The translations under genes were made by a program, and so were the position numbers. From the NCBI GenBank assembly GCA_000436475.1, contig FR886190.1:1654-9841 (forward strand): a stretch of DNA of 8,188 nt. Reading direction: 5' to 3'. Position 1 is the first letter of the stretch, and each line of letters begins with the position of its first letter. Below are positions 6,480 to 8,188 of the stretch, in pieces. The stretch comes from Eubacterium sp. CAG:248 (GTDB lineage: Bacteria; Bacillota; Clostridia; Lachnospirales; Lachnospiraceae). The notes under the pieces are model-generated. The model saw only the letters and a program-made list of their open reading frames with translations, was not told where the DNA came from and did no database searches.

Positions 6480-7889
6480 ATGAGTGATTTCAGCTGTAAT
6501 GTTAAAGAGAATATTAAAAGGTTAGAAACTAGTCTTAATGTGGAACGTAATTTTGATATACTTCAAAGAGAAGTAATGATTGCGGGGCATAGGGCTGGTT
6601 TCTTTTTTATAGATGGTTTTGTCAGGGAAGATATGGTAGAAAAGCTTATGCAGTTTTTTTATTCATTGAAAGAATCGGACATGGAGAACCTTGATGTATT
6701 TCTGGAAAATGGAATGCCTTATACGGAGGTTGAGAAAAGCGGCAATGTGGATACAGTCATAACGCAGTTTTTGTCAGGTGTTTCTGTTATGGTTGTAGAT
6801 GGATTTGATGAGTGTCTGCTTATCGACTGCAGGACATATCCTATGCGTTCTGTGTCAGAGCCATGGAAGGACAGGGTGCTTAGAGGTTCAAGAGATGGTT
6901 TTGTTGAAACACTTGTAGCCAATGCAGCATTATTAAGGCGGAGAATACGTGATCCAAAGTTTTCAATGGAGTTGTATGGTGTTGGCAGACGTTCAAGGTC
7001 TGATGTAGTTATATGTTATATATCTGATTCCGTAGACAAGAGCGTGCTTAAAAGGATGAGAAAGCTGATTCAGTCGATAGATGTTGATGCTCTTACTATG
7101 AATATAGAAAGCCTTGCGGAATGTATGTTTACACATAAGTGGATTAATCCATTTCCGAAGTTTAAGTATTCGGAACGCCCGGATACAGCAACGGCGGCTA
7201 TACTTGACGGGAATATTGTAATTATGGTAGACAATTCTCCGGCAGTTATGATAATTCCGGCATCTATCTTTGATATTATAGAGGAGGCGGATGATTTTAA
7301 TTTCTCTCCTATAATAGGTTCATATTTAAGAATCACAAGATTTTTCTTTTCTATTGTGACATGGATATTAACACCGTTGTGGCTGCTTTTTGTTAATAAT
7401 CCAGATTGGGTTCCAGAATTTCTTAAGTTCATTCTTATAACGGATGATATTACAGTACCGGTGCTTCTGCAGCTTCTTATACTAGAACTGGCGGTAGATG
7501 GACTTAAGCTTGCGGCGGTGAATACACCAACTATGTTATCAACACCGCTAAGTATAGTGGCAGGTATTGTTGTTGGCGAGTATGCTGTAAGTTCAGGATG
7601 GTTTAACCCGGAGGCACTTCTTTATATGGCGGTTGTAACTGTTGGAACCTATGGACAGACTAACTTTGAAATGGGATATGCTTTCAAGTTTTTAAGAGTG
7701 CTTATGCTCATACTCACACAAATATTTAATCTTGCCGGATTTATCTCAGGAGTTGTTATATCTGTACTTATGATAGCATTTAACAGGACTATAACAGGGA
7801 AAAGCTATATATATCCGCTTATTCCATGGGATGGGAAAATGCTTAAGAGAAAGGTGTTCAGGGTGAGGCTGCCGCATGGTTTTAAATGA
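6480..7889 (+). CDS. spoVAF: GerA-family spore germination protein, SpoVAF type
   Basis: An inner spore-membrane protein (469 aa from 6480) of the GerA A-subunit superfamily, which takes part in ion and small-molecule movement during spore germination. The N-terminal soluble half carries the family motif RGSRDGFVE (about 135-143) followed by RRRIRDP, and VDNSPAVMIIPASIF (about 251-265). The C-terminal half has roughly five membrane segments (about 288-307, 325-345, 355-374, 378-391 and 404-434). The tail SYIYPLIPWDGKMLKR is typical of the family. The stretch NTPTMLSTPLSIVAGIVVGE, with the following EALLYMAVVTVGTY, resembles SpoVAF more than GerAA, and the length fits both. No gerAB- or gerAC-like gene follows and no other spoVA gene is adjacent, which supports a solo SpoVAF-like protein over a nutrient receptor subunit. 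A sigma-G-like promoter lies immediately upstream. The family is certain; the SpoVAF subtype is probable. Confidence 0.93.
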   Translation: MSDFSCNVKENIKRLETSLNVERNFDILQREVMIAGHRAGFFFIDGFVREDMVEKLMQFFYSLKESDMENLDVFLENGMPYTEVEKSGNVDTVITQFLSGVSVMVVDGFDECLLIDCRTYPMRSVSEPWKDRVLRGSRDGFVETLVANAALLRRRIRDPKFSMELYGVGRRSRSDVVICYISDSVDKSVLKRMRKLIQSIDVDALTMNIESLAECMFTHKWINPFPKFKYSERPDTATAAILDGNIVIMVDNSPAVMIIPASIFDIIEEADDFNFSPIIGSYLRITRFFFSIVTWILTPLWLLFVNNPDWVPEFLKFILITDDITVPVLLQLLILELAVDGLKLAAVNTPTMLSTPLSIVAGIVVGEYAVSSGWFNPEALLYMAVVTVGTYGQTNFEMGYAFKFLRVLMLILTQIFNLAGFISGVVISVLMIAFNRTITGKSYIYPLIPWDGKMLKRKVFRVRLPHGFK

Positions 7890-7892
7890 TAT

Positions 7893-7927
7893 GCATAAAT
7901 AATACGGATGATTATTATTGCAATTTT
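7893..7927 (+). terminator. weak hairpin after spoVAF, possible terminator
   Basis: GCA (7893-7895) pairs with TGC (7919-7921) and AATAAT (7898-7903) with ATTATT (7911-7916), separated by two mismatches, around a 7-nt loop. TTTT follows at 7924-7927. The stem is nearly all A-T pairs, so termination would be inefficient. No better candidate is present after the gene within the window. Confidence 0.25.
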
Positions 7928-7945
7928 CAAGAAAAATAGTATAAT
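7918..7945 (+). promoter_or_regulatory. possible sigma-A promoter, weak
   Basis: TTGCAA (7918-7923), a 16-bp spacer and a perfect TATAAT (7940-7945) form a plausible promoter pointing toward the right edge. It overlaps the weak hairpin after spoVAF. TATAAT-like strings are frequent in this AT-rich stretch, so confidence is low. Confidence 0.3.
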
Positions 7946-8044
7946 GAATATTGATTGAGTTTATATATTAGTTTATATGTTTATTGTATATATGTATGGC
8001 ATTTGTCATTGTATAATTTTAGGAGTATGTTTTAGATTTTTGAA

Positions 8045-8073
8045 TTGACATTTGTTATTAGATATAATATTAT
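8045..8073 (+). promoter_or_regulatory. sigma-A promoter reading off the right edge
   Basis: A perfect TTGACA (8045-8050), a 17-bp spacer and TATTAT (8068-8073) match 11 of 12 hexamer positions. The expected transcript starts near 8080 and immediately enters a series of hairpins (8078-8188), so this probably drives a structured leader or a small RNA. No coding region begins before the window ends. Confidence 0.65.
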
Positions 8074-8077
8074 GATA

Positions 8078-8188
8078 ATGTTATTACCATTCAAAATAAC
8101 ATAACGGGTTAAAATAAATTTTTAAACTAAATGATTACAGTTGCGTATGGCAACTAAAAAAGAAGTTCAAGGGTATAGCCGTTGAACT
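8078..8188 (+). ncRNA. cluster of hairpins at the right edge, candidate structured RNA or leader (partial)
   Basis: Three hairpins follow the promoter at 8045-8073. The first pairs ATGTTATT (8078-8085) with AATAACAT (8095-8102); because it overlaps the expected start it may instead be a DNA operator. The second pairs AGTTGC (8139-8144) with GCAACT (8150-8155) around GTATG. The third pairs AGTTCAA (8164-8170) with TTGAACT (8182-8188), then, past a G/G mismatch, GG with CC around TATAG. The last two share AGTT...GTAT(A/G)G...AACT and are linked by an A-rich spacer. The A-run at 8156-8161 would suit a terminator if T residues follow beyond the window. I do not recognise a known riboswitch class here. 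A micro-ORF of eight codons (8131-8157) lacks a ribosome binding site. Confidence 0.4.

Noticed and set aside
7992..8048. Micro-ORF of 18 codons after spoVAF
   Set aside because: There is no ribosome binding site before it and its cysteine- and isoleucine-rich product resembles nothing known to me.
8131..8157. Eight-codon ORF (MITVAYGN) as an attenuation leader peptide
   Set aside because: No Shine-Dalgarno sequence precedes it and it has no run of a single amino acid. Its stop codon lies just past a hairpin, so it is noted only as a weak possibility.

Overview
The window looks like chromosomal DNA from an anaerobic, endospore-forming Bacillota, most likely a member of the Lachnospiraceae. 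I infer this from the strongly AT-rich intergenic DNA, a single-chain pyruvate:ferredoxin oxidoreductase with a highly biased codon set, a GerA/SpoVAF-family spore germination protein, and strong Shine-Dalgarno-led starts. The species cannot be named from the sequence alone. All four genes I can support lie on the + strand; I see no credible gene on the - strand, no tRNA or rRNA, no CRISPR array and no insertion sequence.

Layout. Positions 1-253 are AT-rich non-coding DNA holding a Rex-like inverted repeat (15-32), a probable vegetative promoter (160-201) and a strong ribosome binding site. Positions 254-3814 encode nifJ (PFOR), which ends in a hairpin (3851-3889) and a clear intrinsic terminator (3901-3943). 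Positions 3944-4198 carry a good sigma-A promoter (4047-4075) overlapped by an inverted repeat, and a symmetric 42-nt hairpin (4100-4141) in the predicted 5' leader of the next gene. Positions 4199-4903 encode a small membrane-anchored extracytoplasmic protein resembling the SurA/PrsA N-terminal chaperone domain without a PPIase domain. Positions 5035-6387 encode a MATE-family multidrug/Na+ antiporter. A short gap (6388-6479) holds a sequence matching the forespore sigma-G promoter consensus and a 16-bp direct repeat with 20-bp period. Positions 6480-7889 encode a SpoVAF-type GerA-family protein. Positions 7890-8188 are non-coding: a weak hairpin, two possible promoters, and a cluster of hairpins that runs off the right edge. 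That cluster may be the start of a structured RNA or the leader of a gene outside the window.

The genes do not form an obvious pathway. nifJ is an independent, highly expressed central-metabolism unit closed by its own terminator. The small SurA-like gene has its own promoter. MATE could be read through from it, since no terminator is visible between them. spoVAF appears to be separately timed by sigma-G in the forespore. For three of the four genes the best start codon (4199, 5035, 6480) lies slightly downstream of the longest open frame, because only those starts are correctly spaced from a Shine-Dalgarno sequence.
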